Assembly (NCBI RefSeq): GCF_910594985.1
Contig: NZ_CAJVCE010000012.1
Coordinates: forward strand, 62,001 to 126,000
Source: Paenibacillus allorhizosphaerae
GTDB lineage: Bacteria > Bacillota > Bacilli > Paenibacillales > NBRC-103111
Length of the DNA: 64,000 nt
Reading direction: 5' to 3'
Shown here: piece by piece, positions 43,636 to 52,374 of the stretch
How positions within the stretch are numbered: position 1 is the first letter of the stretch
Layout: every line of letters starts with the position of its first letter
Notes under the pieces: model-generated
Told to the model about the DNA's origin: nothing
Database searches by the model: none
The model's input: the letters and a program-made list of their open reading frames with translations, nothing else
Position numbers and translations under genes: made by a program

Positions 43636-45555
43636 ATGCGCAAGACCCTGCTTACTTTATCCGTTCTGGCGCTGTTCCTGTCTTCGGCAGGCTCGGCGGT
43701 TGCAGCCGATAAAACGTCCAAGTACCGGGTGTATCAGGACAACCACATTTTGTATGAGACGTCCGACTATAAGGCTGCCGAATCGTATGCCCGCCAGTTC
43801 ACCTCAAGCCACGTAGAAGAAATCGGCACGCGCAAGTGGCTTTGGAACAACTATCCGCGCTATAAAGTGTATCAGAACGGAAACAGCAGCTCCCAGTGGG
43901 AATTCGCATCGCTCGATCAAGCAATTCGCGAAGCCGCCAAATGGGGCCATGCCAGCGTGCGTGATCTGCAATCCGGCGGATGGGTATGGAACAATTACCC
44001 AACTTATCGCGTCTATCAAGGCGAAATTACGCTCGATTCCTGGGAGTTTCTGACGCTTTCAGAAGCCACAACCGAAGCGCGCAAATGGTCGAATGCCCAT
44101 ATTATTAGCCTGAACGACCATCGTTGGGTATGGGACAACATCAGCGCGTCCATGAAAGAAGAACTGCGCAGCGGCAGTAAAATCTATCAAGTGTATCAAG
44201 ACGATTATACGCTGGAAGATTGGAAGTTCGCTTCACTGGAGGACGCCGTACTCGAATCGCTCAAGTGGGGCGGTTCGGAAGTCGTCAATACGGAATCGAA
44301 GCAGGTCGTCCTGTCGAATGCGAAGCGTTTTGCAGTGTACCAGTACGATAACTTTTTGAATTCCTTCCTCAGTTTGAACGACGCCATCGCATACGCCAAT
44401 CAGTATAGCCATACGAAAATTTTAGCTTCGCCCGAAGGTGGCGGTCAGTACCGGATCATATGGAATAATTATCCTTATTATCAAGTCTTCCAGAATGAAA
44501 AATGGATTTCGGATTTCTCTACGATCAACAACGCCCTGAACTATGCAATGGGTTATTCCAATGCTTCCATAAGGCTGTATGACAACGGCAACATCATATG
44601 GGACAACTTGCGGAAGCTGCAGTTCTGGGGCTGGAACGGAAGCTCCAGTGACAGTACCGTTCGCGCGCACGTGAACAATACGACCGGACTCGATGTCGTC
44701 TCGCCGACATACTTTCAATTAGCCGACCGCGACGGCAACATGACCGATACATCCAACAAGGACACGGTCGCCTGGTTGAAAAATCAAGGCTACTCGGTTC
44801 ATCCGCTCGTGAACAATCAGTTCGATTCGGCATTGACCTCGGCCTTCCTGGCCTCACCGCAGGCCCGGACCAATTTCATCGAAGCGCTCGTGAACAAAGG
44901 CGCTGCGCTTGGCGTGGATGGCCTGAATATCGACTTTGAAAGTTTGAACGGAAAAGACCGCGCCGTCTTCACCGCATTCATGCAGGAGCTGACGCAAGCC
45001 GCTCATAGCAAAGGCTTGACCGTATCCATCGATCTGCCACGGGGCAGCGTCAAATGGAATGCTCAAACCGCGTTCGATCACGAGAAGCTCGGTCAAATGG
45101 TGGATTACATTATTACGATGACCTATGATCAGTATTGGCAAGGCAGTACGGAGCCCGGATCGGTTGCCGGACTGTCCTGGGTGGAAGAAGGCGTGAAAGA
45201 GTTTTTGTCCTACGGCATCCCGCGCGATAAATTGATTATGGGCATCCCGTTCTATGTACGCGAATGGAAAGTCGATTCCAGCGGCGGGCTCGTAAACACC
45301 CGCGCGCTGCTCATGAAAGACTTGCCTGAACTGATCGATTCCAAGAAAGCAACCCTCACCTGGGATGCCCAGTTCGATCAGTACAAAGTGGAGTATAAGC
45401 AGGACGGGTACACGAATGTATTTTGGCTGGAAACCGAAGATACCGTTAAAGCTCGCCTTGAAATTGCCAAGAAGTACGACCTTGCCGGAGTCGCGGCATG
45501 GCGCCTCGGATACGATCCGTCCTCGCTGTGGAACATGATGCTTCAGCAAAAATAA
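43636..45555 (+). CDS. secreted GH18-type glycosidase with six N-terminal repeats
   Basis: 639 residues. Signal peptide (AGSAVAA-DKT). Residues about 28-330 form six repeats of about 47 residues built on YxVYQ...W-F-SL-A..EA-KW...W-WNNYP, diverging toward the C-terminus. From about residue 335 follows a GH18 (chitinase-like) barrel with the catalytic motif DGLNIDFES (acid Glu), TMTYDQYW and AAWRLGYD. This barrel is most like spore-lytic YaaH/YdhD and chitinase-like proteins, so it may act on cortex or wall glycans. AAAGAGG lies upstream with a long spacer. Next gene is a YheC/YheD-like spore-coat-associated type. Confidence 0.9.
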   Translation: MRKTLLTLSVLALFLSSAGSAVAADKTSKYRVYQDNHILYETSDYKAAESYARQFTSSHVEEIGTRKWLWNNYPRYKVYQNGNSSSQWEFASLDQAIREAAKWGHASVRDLQSGGWVWNNYPTYRVYQGEITLDSWEFLTLSEATTEARKWSNAHIISLNDHRWVWDNISASMKEELRSGSKIYQVYQDDYTLEDWKFASLEDAVLESLKWGGSEVVNTESKQVVLSNAKRFAVYQYDNFLNSFLSLNDAIAYANQYSHTKILASPEGGGQYRIIWNNYPYYQVFQNEKWISDFSTINNALNYAMGYSNASIRLYDNGNIIWDNLRKLQFWGWNGSSSDSTVRAHVNNTTGLDVVSPTYFQLADRDGNMTDTSNKDTVAWLKNQGYSVHPLVNNQFDSALTSAFLASPQARTNFIEALVNKGAALGVDGLNIDFESLNGKDRAVFTAFMQELTQAAHSKGLTVSIDLPRGSVKWNAQTAFDHEKLGQMVDYIITMTYDQYWQGSTEPGSVAGLSWVEEGVKEFLSYGIPRDKLIMGIPFYVREWKVDSSGGLVNTRALLMKDLPELIDSKKATLTWDAQFDQYKVEYKQDGYTNVFWLETEDTVKARLEIAKKYDLAGVAAWRLGYDPSSLWNMMLQQK

Positions 45556-45582
45556 TATGTTCATAATGCAACGAATTGCACG

Positions 45583-45630
45583 CCTCCAAACGCTTTTTCA
45601 CGAGAACAAGCGGTTTGGAGGTTTTTTTTC
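45583..45630. terminator. bidirectional terminator after GH18 gene
   Basis: Stem of about 13 bp CCTCCAAACGCTT / AAGCGGTTTGGAGG followed by TTTTTTTT, between the convergent GH18 and ATP-grasp genes. Confidence 0.9.
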
Positions 45631-45634
45631 AAGA

Positions 45635-46291
45635 TCATTGCGGACTGGTATTCACTTCGAACATCCATATTTCCCCTGAAGTATCCAGCCCATAGTCGAA
45701 ACCCAACTGTGTAATGCCGGGAAATTTCTTTTTCAGTATTTTGGCGGACTTGCGGCTGAGTTTAACCATTTTGCGCTTCTTCCGTTGCGGATTGATGTTC
45801 AGCGAACGACGGATCGCATCGCTAGACTTTAGCAGGTCGCCGCCTTGACAAATATTGGTTACAAAATAGCCTTTTCTTGCAAGTTTTGCAACAACGGCCG
45901 TTACTTTCCACTTATCGCCTTTTTGTACAAGCTTCACACGGTAATCGACCGGTCTGCCGTCAATCGAAGCTAACTCAATGGTCCGCTGCAAGATGTACTC
46001 GCGTTTCCGCTGCAGCCGCTGCAGTGCGCGTAACAATTTGGAGAACTTGCCGGTTTTCTTTTTTTTCCCTTTATAACGCATCTTATAGCCGTAGTCCTTG
46101 CGTGTAATCTTCACGATCCCGTGACCTCCGGCACTGCTGCACGGCTTGGCAACGACGCTGCCATATTTGGCAAGCATCTCTTTCAATGCCTCGGAACTGA
46201 ACTTACGCGTCTCCGGGATCACTTTCGCTATGCGACTGCTCTCAAGCAGCGCCTTCGTCTTCTTCCATTTGCTTGCTACCGTTCTCGACAT
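45635..46291 (-). CDS. YheC/YheD-like ATP-grasp protein (short form)
   Basis: 218 residues. ATP-grasp features of the YheC/YheD (endospore coat-associated) family: VVAKPCSSAGGHGIVKI, RPVDYRVKLVQKGDKWKVTAVVAKLA, GGDLL and the metal-binding end GLDTSGEIWMFEVNTSPQ. It is much shorter than B. subtilis YheC/YheD (over 350 residues) and lacks their N-terminal domain. It is Lys/Arg-rich. AGGAGG lies 10 nt before the ATG at 46291. Substrate unknown. Confidence 0.85.
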   Translation of the reverse strand: MSRTVASKWKKTKALLESSRIAKVIPETRKFSSEALKEMLAKYGSVVAKPCSSAGGHGIVKITRKDYGYKMRYKGKKKKTGKFSKLLRALQRLQRKREYILQRTIELASIDGRPVDYRVKLVQKGDKWKVTAVVAKLARKGYFVTNICQGGDLLKSSDAIRRSLNINPQRKKRKMVKLSRKSAKILKKKFPGITQLGFDYGLDTSGEIWMFEVNTSPQ

Positions 46292-46432
46292 CCATGATCA
46301 TCCTCCTTCCATGGCAAAGAAACATGTAGTTCCCTTGTACAGTATGCATTTGTCCGTCTCGATTCCCGTATGTTCGTCCCGGTCACGGAAATAAAACAAG
46401 CCAAACTTATGACCACCGCTCCTGTGGGCAGC

Positions 46433-46480
46433 AAAAAAAGTCGTCCTCCCTTGGCGCTCCGCGCCATGGAAGGACGACTC
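46433..46480 (-). terminator. terminator after the YyaL-type gene
   Basis: Arms AGTCGTCCT / AGGACGACT (46440-46479) with further pairing inside, followed on the minus strand by TTTTTTTGC. Confidence 0.88.
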
Positions 46481-46547
46481 ATTTGGTTATGTTGATTTAT
46501 GGGAATAACCATTGCCCGGTTACTTGCTTATTTACTTGCTGCGTTCC

Positions 46548-48646
46548 TTAAACTTCCGGCTGCAATAACTCGCGAAGCTCCTCCACATCGCTTACCGGCG
46601 ATTGGCATGCAAAATTCTCGCATACATATGCCGTCGCCCGGCCTCCAAGCGGCAGCTTATCTTGGGCAAGCGGTATCAACCGGGCTACATCCGCAGCATC
46701 GTCCCCCTTCGGGTTCAGGATGATAATCGCCTGCGGCAAAAATGCACGCTGCACTTCCCGGATCATCTCCTGCGTGTCCGTTTTGGCCGGATCTCCCGCG
46801 ATGACGATTTCCGCCGGCGCGCCGAGCGCAAATTCGAGCGCCATCAGGAACAAAGCGTGACCGGACGGATACCGTTCGACCGATCCGGCGAACGCTTTGA
46901 GCTGCAGCTCCGCCTTCTGCGCTAGCGCCGCGTTGTAGGTGTAACGGGCAAGCTTGTGCATATTGAGCGCCGCCGCGGAATTGCCTGAAGGCATGGCGCC
47001 GTCATATATTTCTTTGGGCCGGGTGAACAGCTGCTCCCCGTCATGTCCATAGAAGAACAGCCCGCCCTTCTCGTCATCCCAGAACAGCCGCAGCATCTCT
47101 TCGTTCAGTTGAACCGCCTGCTCCAGCAGCTGCCAATCGAACGTCGCTTCATACAGTTCGATCAAGCCCCAGACCAGAAACGCGTAATCGTCCACATAGC
47201 CGAGATACGCCGCTTCCCCGTCCCGGTAACGCGCAAGCAGCCGGCCGTCTTCCCTGCGAAGCTTGTTCAGCACGAAGTGTACCGCTTTTCGCGCCGCCGT
47301 CGCGTATTCCGGCTTTTGCAGCGCCTTGGCCGCTTTGGCTAACGCCATAATCATCAGCCCGTTCCAGGACGTTAAGATTTTATCGTCCTTATGCGGATGG
47401 ATTCGCTTCTCCCGGTGCTCGAACAGCTTCTGTCTCGATGCCTCCAGCCGCTGCTTCATGGACTGCAGATCCATCTGTTTTAAACGCGCCATCGACTCGA
47501 CCGTAGCGTCGATCAAATTCGGAATGCTGTGGCCTTCAAAATTGCCGTCAGCGGTAATATCGTAAACGTCGCAATACAGCTCGCCTTCTTCTTCGCCGAG
47601 CACTTGCTTCACTTCGTCCGGCGTCCAGACGTAGAATTTGCCTTCCTCGCCTTCGGAGTCGGCATCCTCCGCCGAGTAGAAGCCCCCGTCCGGATCGGTC
47701 ATATCTCGCAGCACGTAGGTAATGATCTGCTCCGCAACTTCGGCGTAGCGCTCTTTCCCCGTCGCCTGGAACGCTTCAATATAAGTCATGGCGAGCAGCG
47801 CATTATCGTACAGCATCTTCTCGAAATGCGGCACAAGCCATCGCTCATCGGTCGAATAGCGGGCGAAGCCGAAACCGACATGATCGAAGATTCCGCCGCG
47901 GTGCATTGCATCGAGCGACTTCTCCACCATCGCAAGCGCTTTCTCGTTGCCCGTACGTTTCCAATAGCGTAATAAGTAAGACAAATTGTGCGAAGTCGGG
48001 AACTTCGGCGCACCCCCGAACCCGCCGAACGCAGCATCGAACATGCTGTCATACATGCTGTAGGCTTGCTCAAGCAATGCGTCCGACAGTTCCCCTTCCA
48101 GGTTCGCGATCAACCGCTTCTGCGTCTCCTCAACAACCTGCTCGCCGATCTGGGCCACCCTGTTCGGGTCGTCCTTCCATTTCCCCGCAATTTGCGGGAG
48201 AATATCCATCAAGCCGGGACGGCCGAATTTACGTCCTTTCGGAAAGTAAGTGCCGGCGAAAAACGGTTTCTTCTCCGGCGTCATAATGATGGTGAGCGGC
48301 CATCCGCCCTGCCCCGTCATCGCCTGACAGACGGACATGTATAAGTTGTCTACATCCGGGCGCTCCTCCCGGTCTACCTTAATGGCGATGTAATCCCGGT
48401 TCAGCAGCTCCGCGACTTCTTCGTTCTCGAACGATTCTCTTTCCATGACGTGACACCAATGGCAAGTTCTCAAAGTATCCAACGTCAGCTATACCCAATA
48501 GATAAGAAAATAGGCTTATTATCGCGTTTGGCGATTTCAAAAGCCTCATCCGACCAAGAAAACCAGTCAACCGGATTATAAGCATGTTGCAGCAAGTAAG
48601 GTGACTTTTCCTTGGCTAATCTATTGGGTCTACTATTCATTGTCAT
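46548..48646 (-). pseudogene. YyaL-type thioredoxin-domain gene broken by a 20-nt insertion
   Basis: The DUF255/YyaL family (about 690 residues) has an N-terminal thioredoxin-like domain and a six-hairpin glycosidase-like part. Here the start (ATG at 48646, AAGGAGG 9 nt upstream) reads [19 protein letters not shown]... to SIGYS, then meets TGA at 48487-48485. Removing 20 nt (48468-48487) restores SIGYS-TCHWCHVM exactly as in YyaL. The downstream 640 codons, including VDREERPDVD, GGWPLTIIMTPE, FGGAPKFP and FARYSTDE, are intact and end at 46548. So the gene is either a young pseudogene, an assembly error, or is expressed in two pieces (a TTG at 48482 could restart). Confidence 0.88.
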
Positions 48647-48861
48647 GGGGCACCACCTCCTTGTTCACTGGATTTTTTTGCTATATATCGAGTTTAGCAT
48701 ACCCAGGAAAAAAGAAAAACTCATACCGTTTATGCATGAGTTCCATCATGATTGCCGAAGTTTTTGCGGGCATCTCTGTACTCCACACGATCATTGTCGG
48801 GTCAAAAATACCGGGACAAACACCTGTTCTCAGGACGATAATGTCGGGGGTGGAATGATTC

Positions 48862-48990
48862 AAAATTAATTTAAAAGAACAATGGATTGTACCCATCATG
48901 CCAAAAACCGAGTTTCTTTCCTCCTTGCTCGGCTTCACGATCGGCATTATGTTCCCCGCTTGCGAGTGTGGGATCGTTCCGATCACGCGG
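48862..48990 (+). pseudogene. fragment of a YcgR/DUF318-family permease
   Basis: About 42 codons read as FKINLKEQWIVPIMPKTE then SLLGFTIGIMFPACECGIVPITR, which fits the N-terminal membrane helix and the signature CECGIVPITRR of the DUF318/YcgR permeases. It opens just after a stop and ends shortly before the end of the convergent CobW gene; the rest of the permease is absent. In Bacillus, ycgR is zinc-regulated (Zur) and linked with the CobW-like yciC, so this looks like the leftover of a zinc-linked cluster. No start codon with ribosome site. Confidence 0.65.
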
Positions 48991-49000
48991 TTAAGTAAAA

Positions 49001-50215
49001 TTATCGGGCAAAAAGCTTCGGCTGCTCCGGATTCGTATTCGGCAGTTCGTCTTGAAGCCGGCTCCAATCCTCTTTCATCTCTTCATCGGTCAACAGGCAG
49101 GAATCGAGCGTTTCCGCAATGCGCTGCGGCTGCAGATCGATTCCGATGAATACGATCTGACTGATCCGGTCTCCGAATTCAGGATGCCATTTGGAACCGA
49201 TCTCCGGGTTATCCTTCATCATCTGTACTTTCTCTGCTTCCGGCAGTGCGGCGACCCACAAGCCGGCAGGTCCGAATTGAATCGATGGACCGGCTTGGCT
49301 TAAGCTTTGCGCCATGTCATTTCTGGTTGCGAGCCATACCATCCCTTTCGCCCGCACGATTTCGGCCGGCCATTCCTCCATCCAGCAGGTGAGCCGTTCC
49401 GTATGAAACGGCTTGCTGCGTTCATATACAAACGAAGAGATGCCATACTCGTCGGTTTCTGGTGTATGATACTCTTTATTCAGCTCCTGAATCCAGCCAG
49501 CCGACTCGCTCGCTTGTTCGAAATTGAAGTAACCGGTATTCAAAATTTGTTTCGGATCGACCGCCCCGAACTCGGAACGAATCAGCTTCGCTCTTGGCTG
49601 CAGCGTTCGAAGCACCTGTTCCAGCTCACGGAGGTCATCCTCTTCAACCATGTCACACTTGTTCAAAATGAGAACGTCGCAAAACTCGATCTGGCTGATC
49701 AGCAACTCGACCACATCGCGCGTGTCGTCTTCATGAGCCGCTTCCTGGCGTTCGAGCAAGCTTTCACCCGAAGAAAAATCATGCCAGAAGCGGTAAGCAT
49801 CAACAACGGTTACCATGCAGTCGAGCCGGCAAAAAGCGGAAAGATCGATCCCCTGCTCCTCGTCCATGTAGCTAAACGTTTGCGCGACCGGAACCGGCTC
49901 CCCTACGCCGGTCGATTCGATCAGGATGTAATCGAACCGGTTTTCTTTGGCGAGCCGTTCCACTTCTCTCAGCAAATCCTCGCGAAGCGTACAGCAAATG
50001 CACCCGTTCGACATTTCCACCAGCTTCTCTTCCGTTCTCGAAAGCCCGCCGCCCGACTTGACGAGCTCGGCGTCGATGTTGACCTCGCTTAAATCGTTGA
50101 CAATGACTGCGACCTTCAAGCCTTGCCGGTTATTCAATACATGATTGAGCAGCGTTGTTTTACCGGCCCCCAAATATCCACTTAAGACGGTGACTGGTAT
50201 TTTTGTTGAATTCAT
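49001..50215 (-). CDS. CobW/YciC-family metallochaperone GTPase
   Basis: 404 residues. P-loop [11 protein letters not shown] near residue 13, the metal-binding CxCC motif in [12 protein letters not shown], Walker B-like [17 protein letters not shown] and a C-terminal CobW_C domain ([11 protein letters not shown]). Members such as YciC/ZigA load or deliver zinc under zinc limitation. The ATG at 50215 is 7 nt from AGGAGG; a TTG precedes it. Two Zur-like boxes lie 15-95 bp upstream, supporting a zinc role. A permease fragment of the linked YcgR family lies at its 3' end. Confidence 0.93.
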   Translation of the reverse strand: MNSTKIPVTVLSGYLGAGKTTLLNHVLNNRQGLKVAVIVNDLSEVNIDAELVKSGGGLSRTEEKLVEMSNGCICCTLREDLLREVERLAKENRFDYILIESTGVGEPVPVAQTFSYMDEEQGIDLSAFCRLDCMVTVVDAYRFWHDFSSGESLLERQEAAHEDDTRDVVELLISQIEFCDVLILNKCDMVEEDDLRELEQVLRTLQPRAKLIRSEFGAVDPKQILNTGYFNFEQASESAGWIQELNKEYHTPETDEYGISSFVYERSKPFHTERLTCWMEEWPAEIVRAKGMVWLATRNDMAQSLSQAGPSIQFGPAGLWVAALPEAEKVQMMKDNPEIGSKWHPEFGDRISQIVFIGIDLQPQRIAETLDSCLLTDEEMKEDWSRLQDELPNTNPEQPKLFAR

Positions 50216-50230
50216 CAATCGGCCTCCTAA

Positions 50231-50245
50231 AAGTAATTATTACGA
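50231..50245. promoter_or_regulatory. Zur-like box 1
   Basis: AAGTAATTATTACGA matches the Bacillus Zur box TCGTAATNATTACGA at 12 of 14 defined positions (right half perfect). It lies just upstream of the cobW-like ribosome binding site. Confidence 0.7.
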
Positions 50246-50255
50246 TTACGTTCCA

Positions 50256-50290
50256 TTTAAAAACCGAACACGTAGTTCGGTTTTTATTTT
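50256..50290. terminator. hairpin between the two Zur-like boxes
   Basis: Inverted repeat AAAAACCGAAC / GTTCGGTTTTT (about 50260-50286) with a short loop and T-runs on both strands. It has terminator form in either direction and lies within the leader of the cobW-like gene. Confidence 0.65.
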
Positions 50291-50293
50291 TAT

Positions 50294-50308
50294 AAGTAAT
50301 TATTACTA
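50294..50308. promoter_or_regulatory. Zur-like box 2
   Basis: AAGTAATTATTACTA matches TCGTAATNATTACGA at 11 of 14 defined positions and repeats box 1 almost exactly. It lies 63 bp further upstream. Confidence 0.6.
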
Positions 50309-50349
50309 TTAATGAGATTGTACCGACTTCGTCTAGCTCTGTCAAGAAC

Positions 50350-50531
50350 AGTTTCAAAAGCGCACGTCAAAGAAGCAGGATTCCGGCAATCCATTTGTCT
50401 AGAATGGAATTGTTTATGACAATGCCTTCTATGGAATCTACTTCGGACATTTGAAGGATGAACTAGAATATATTGATTGTACGAGCATTGAGCAATTATC
50501 AATAGACATTAAAGAAGATGACCCCAAATGA
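50350..50531 (+). mobile_element. IS3-family (IS150-like) transposase remnant
   Basis: Reading with several frameshifts gives VSKAHVKEAGFRQS, then SR..GNC, DNA, SMES and FGHLKDELEYIDCTSIEQ, which follow in order the IS3-family transposase signature QSMSRKGNCxDNAPMESFFGHLKDE. The last part is in frame to a stop at 50531. Nothing upstream or downstream of this fragment is left of the element and no inverted repeats were found. It sits between the cobW-like leader and ade. Confidence 0.65.
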
Positions 50532-50627
50532 ATATCGGAGTCACCTTCTGACAGCATAAGTTATACTTTATAATACGCCCGCATCACGAATCACAGTTCA
50601 ATGTCTTTCATATCAAGTCCTATTCAA

Positions 50628-52352
50628 TCAAATAGCCCGAACAAGCAGAGGAATGACCTTCCCTTTATTCACATCGATCAAGCCGTGATCGGTAAGCTTG
50701 AGCGCCGGACTAACCGCCAGGGAGTGGGTGCTGAGCGACATAATCGGATTATAATGACGATAGCCTAACGATTTCATGGCATCGAGCAGCTTCTCTACTT
50801 CTTCGGCCGTTTGTTCGAGTGGCTCCTCGGTAAGGATGCCGCCTACTGGCAGCCGCAGACCGGCCAGCACCTCTCCCCCGTCGACTGCACAAAAGCCGCC
50901 TTGATTCGCGATCACCCAGTTGGCCGCGAGCATCATATCCGCCTCGTTATGGCCGACGACCAGCAGGTTATGATTATCGTGCGAGTATGTCGTGGCCACC
51001 GCACCGCGCTTGATGGTATCTCCGCCGATGAGGCCGTAGGCGCGATTGCCGCTTTTCCCATAACGCTCGAACGTGGCCAGCAGACCGTAGCCGCTCTCCT
51101 GCCATATCAGCTGCCCGCCGCGAACCTCGACTTCGACCTGATGCTCCTCAATGAACGTCGAGCCGTCCTTCACCATCATGACACGGCCCATATACCGTCC
51201 GTCCGGACCATTGTTCGTCTCAGCCGCGACCTGAAAATCGGTTTCGGTAAGCTCCGCCAGTTTTACGCTTTCGTAAAAATGCTGTGGGAAAGCCCGCTCG
51301 TTTGCTTTCGGCTTGTAAGGCTCGATCACGTCATACACCTTGCTGCCGCGCTTATACACTTGTTCTATCGTCAGATCCCGGATATCGGAAACAAGCATGA
51401 AATCGGCAATCTTCCCCGGTGCGATAGCTCCCCGGTCATGCATGCGCATTCTCCGGGCCGGCGTAAATGTGCCGGCATAAATCGCCATTTCCGGTTCCAT
51501 GCCCATGCGGATCGCCTTGCGCACGATATGGTTCAGATGGCCGCGCCGCTGGAACGAATCGGGCATCACATCGTCGGTTACGAAGCAGAAATGCTCGGAA
51601 ACGTCGTGCAGGATCAAATAATCCATCACTTCCGAGGTCATCGATTTTTCCTGGATCTCAATGAACATGCCGGCGGCGATCCGGGCTTCCATCCCCTCGA
51701 TCGTTTGATGGGTGTGGTCAGAATCTACTCCGCTGAAGATCATTTGATGCAGGTCCAGATCGAGCAGCTTCGGAACATGGCCCTCAATGATCAACTGCGG
51801 GTAGCTCTCTCGAATGTGTTTCAGAATTTGGTTCGTCTTGCAGTCCGGATCGGTGATCACATCCACATAGTTCATGATCTCCCCGAGACAAATGATGCGC
51901 TCCGTGCGCAGCAGCTCGTTCATGTCTTCGATCTCGATCGAGCCGCCCGTCGTTTCCATCGACGTCGCCGGTACCGAGCTCGGAATGGCGTAGAACATAT
52001 CCGCCACGCAGTTCCGGCTCGCCTTGATCATTTCGTTTACCCCTTCCAGGCCGAACACATTGGCCATTTCATGAGGCTCCGGAACAATCGTGGTGACGCC
52101 GTTCCGAATGAGCGCATGGGAGAACGCTTCAGGCGTAATCATCGAGCTTTCGATATGAAGATGAATGTCGATGAGGCCAGGGATCATGTAACGGCCTTGA
52201 CCATCGATGACGTCTCCCGCTTCAAAGCTTTCGGCCCCCATCTTGCCGATATATAAAAATTTCCCGTCCAGCACAGCCGCGTTGCCGGGCATAAACCGCT
52301 TGAAATAGCTGTTATAAATCAGGACGTTCTCGATCAATAAATCCACGCGCAT
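50628..52352 (-). CDS. ade: adenine deaminase
   Basis: 574 residues, the standard size for Bacillus AdeC. Converts adenine to hypoxanthine and ammonia. Amidohydrolase fold with metal-site motif IDIHLHIESSM near residue 62, GEIMNYVDV, EGHVPKL, DHTHQT, VTDDVMPDSF, and the C-terminal Ade_C domain with SHDNHNLLVVGHNEADM. GGAGG precedes the ATG with a 10-nt spacer. It is the last gene of a six-gene operon with an ABC transporter and a nucleoside hydrolase, which would provide its substrate. Confidence 0.96.
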   Translation of the reverse strand: MRVDLLIENVLIYNSYFKRFMPGNAAVLDGKFLYIGKMGAESFEAGDVIDGQGRYMIPGLIDIHLHIESSMITPEAFSHALIRNGVTTIVPEPHEMANVFGLEGVNEMIKASRNCVADMFYAIPSSVPATSMETTGGSIEIEDMNELLRTERIICLGEIMNYVDVITDPDCKTNQILKHIRESYPQLIIEGHVPKLLDLDLHQMIFSGVDSDHTHQTIEGMEARIAAGMFIEIQEKSMTSEVMDYLILHDVSEHFCFVTDDVMPDSFQRRGHLNHIVRKAIRMGMEPEMAIYAGTFTPARRMRMHDRGAIAPGKIADFMLVSDIRDLTIEQVYKRGSKVYDVIEPYKPKANERAFPQHFYESVKLAELTETDFQVAAETNNGPDGRYMGRVMMVKDGSTFIEEHQVEVEVRGGQLIWQESGYGLLATFERYGKSGNRAYGLIGGDTIKRGAVATTYSHDNHNLLVVGHNEADMMLAANWVIANQGGFCAVDGGEVLAGLRLPVGGILTEEPLEQTAEEVEKLLDAMKSLGYRHYNPIMSLSTHSLAVSPALKLTDHGLIDVNKGKVIPLLVRAI

Positions 52353-52374
52353 GCTGTCTGCACCTCCAAGTAAG

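Noticed and set aside
48468-48487. Programmed ribosomal bypass across the 20-nt insertion
   Set aside because: No matching take-off and landing codons (AGC versus AGA) and no strong hairpin were seen, unlike T4 gene 60. Kept only as a remote option in the finding.
48379-48585. 68-codon frame over the YyaL insertion
   Set aside because: It crosses the break in a different frame, has no ribosome site and matches no protein family; the family match is in the two flanking frames.
50811-52256. 481-codon open frame on the plus strand
   Set aside because: Antisense to adenine deaminase; His/Arg-rich, no recognised domain.
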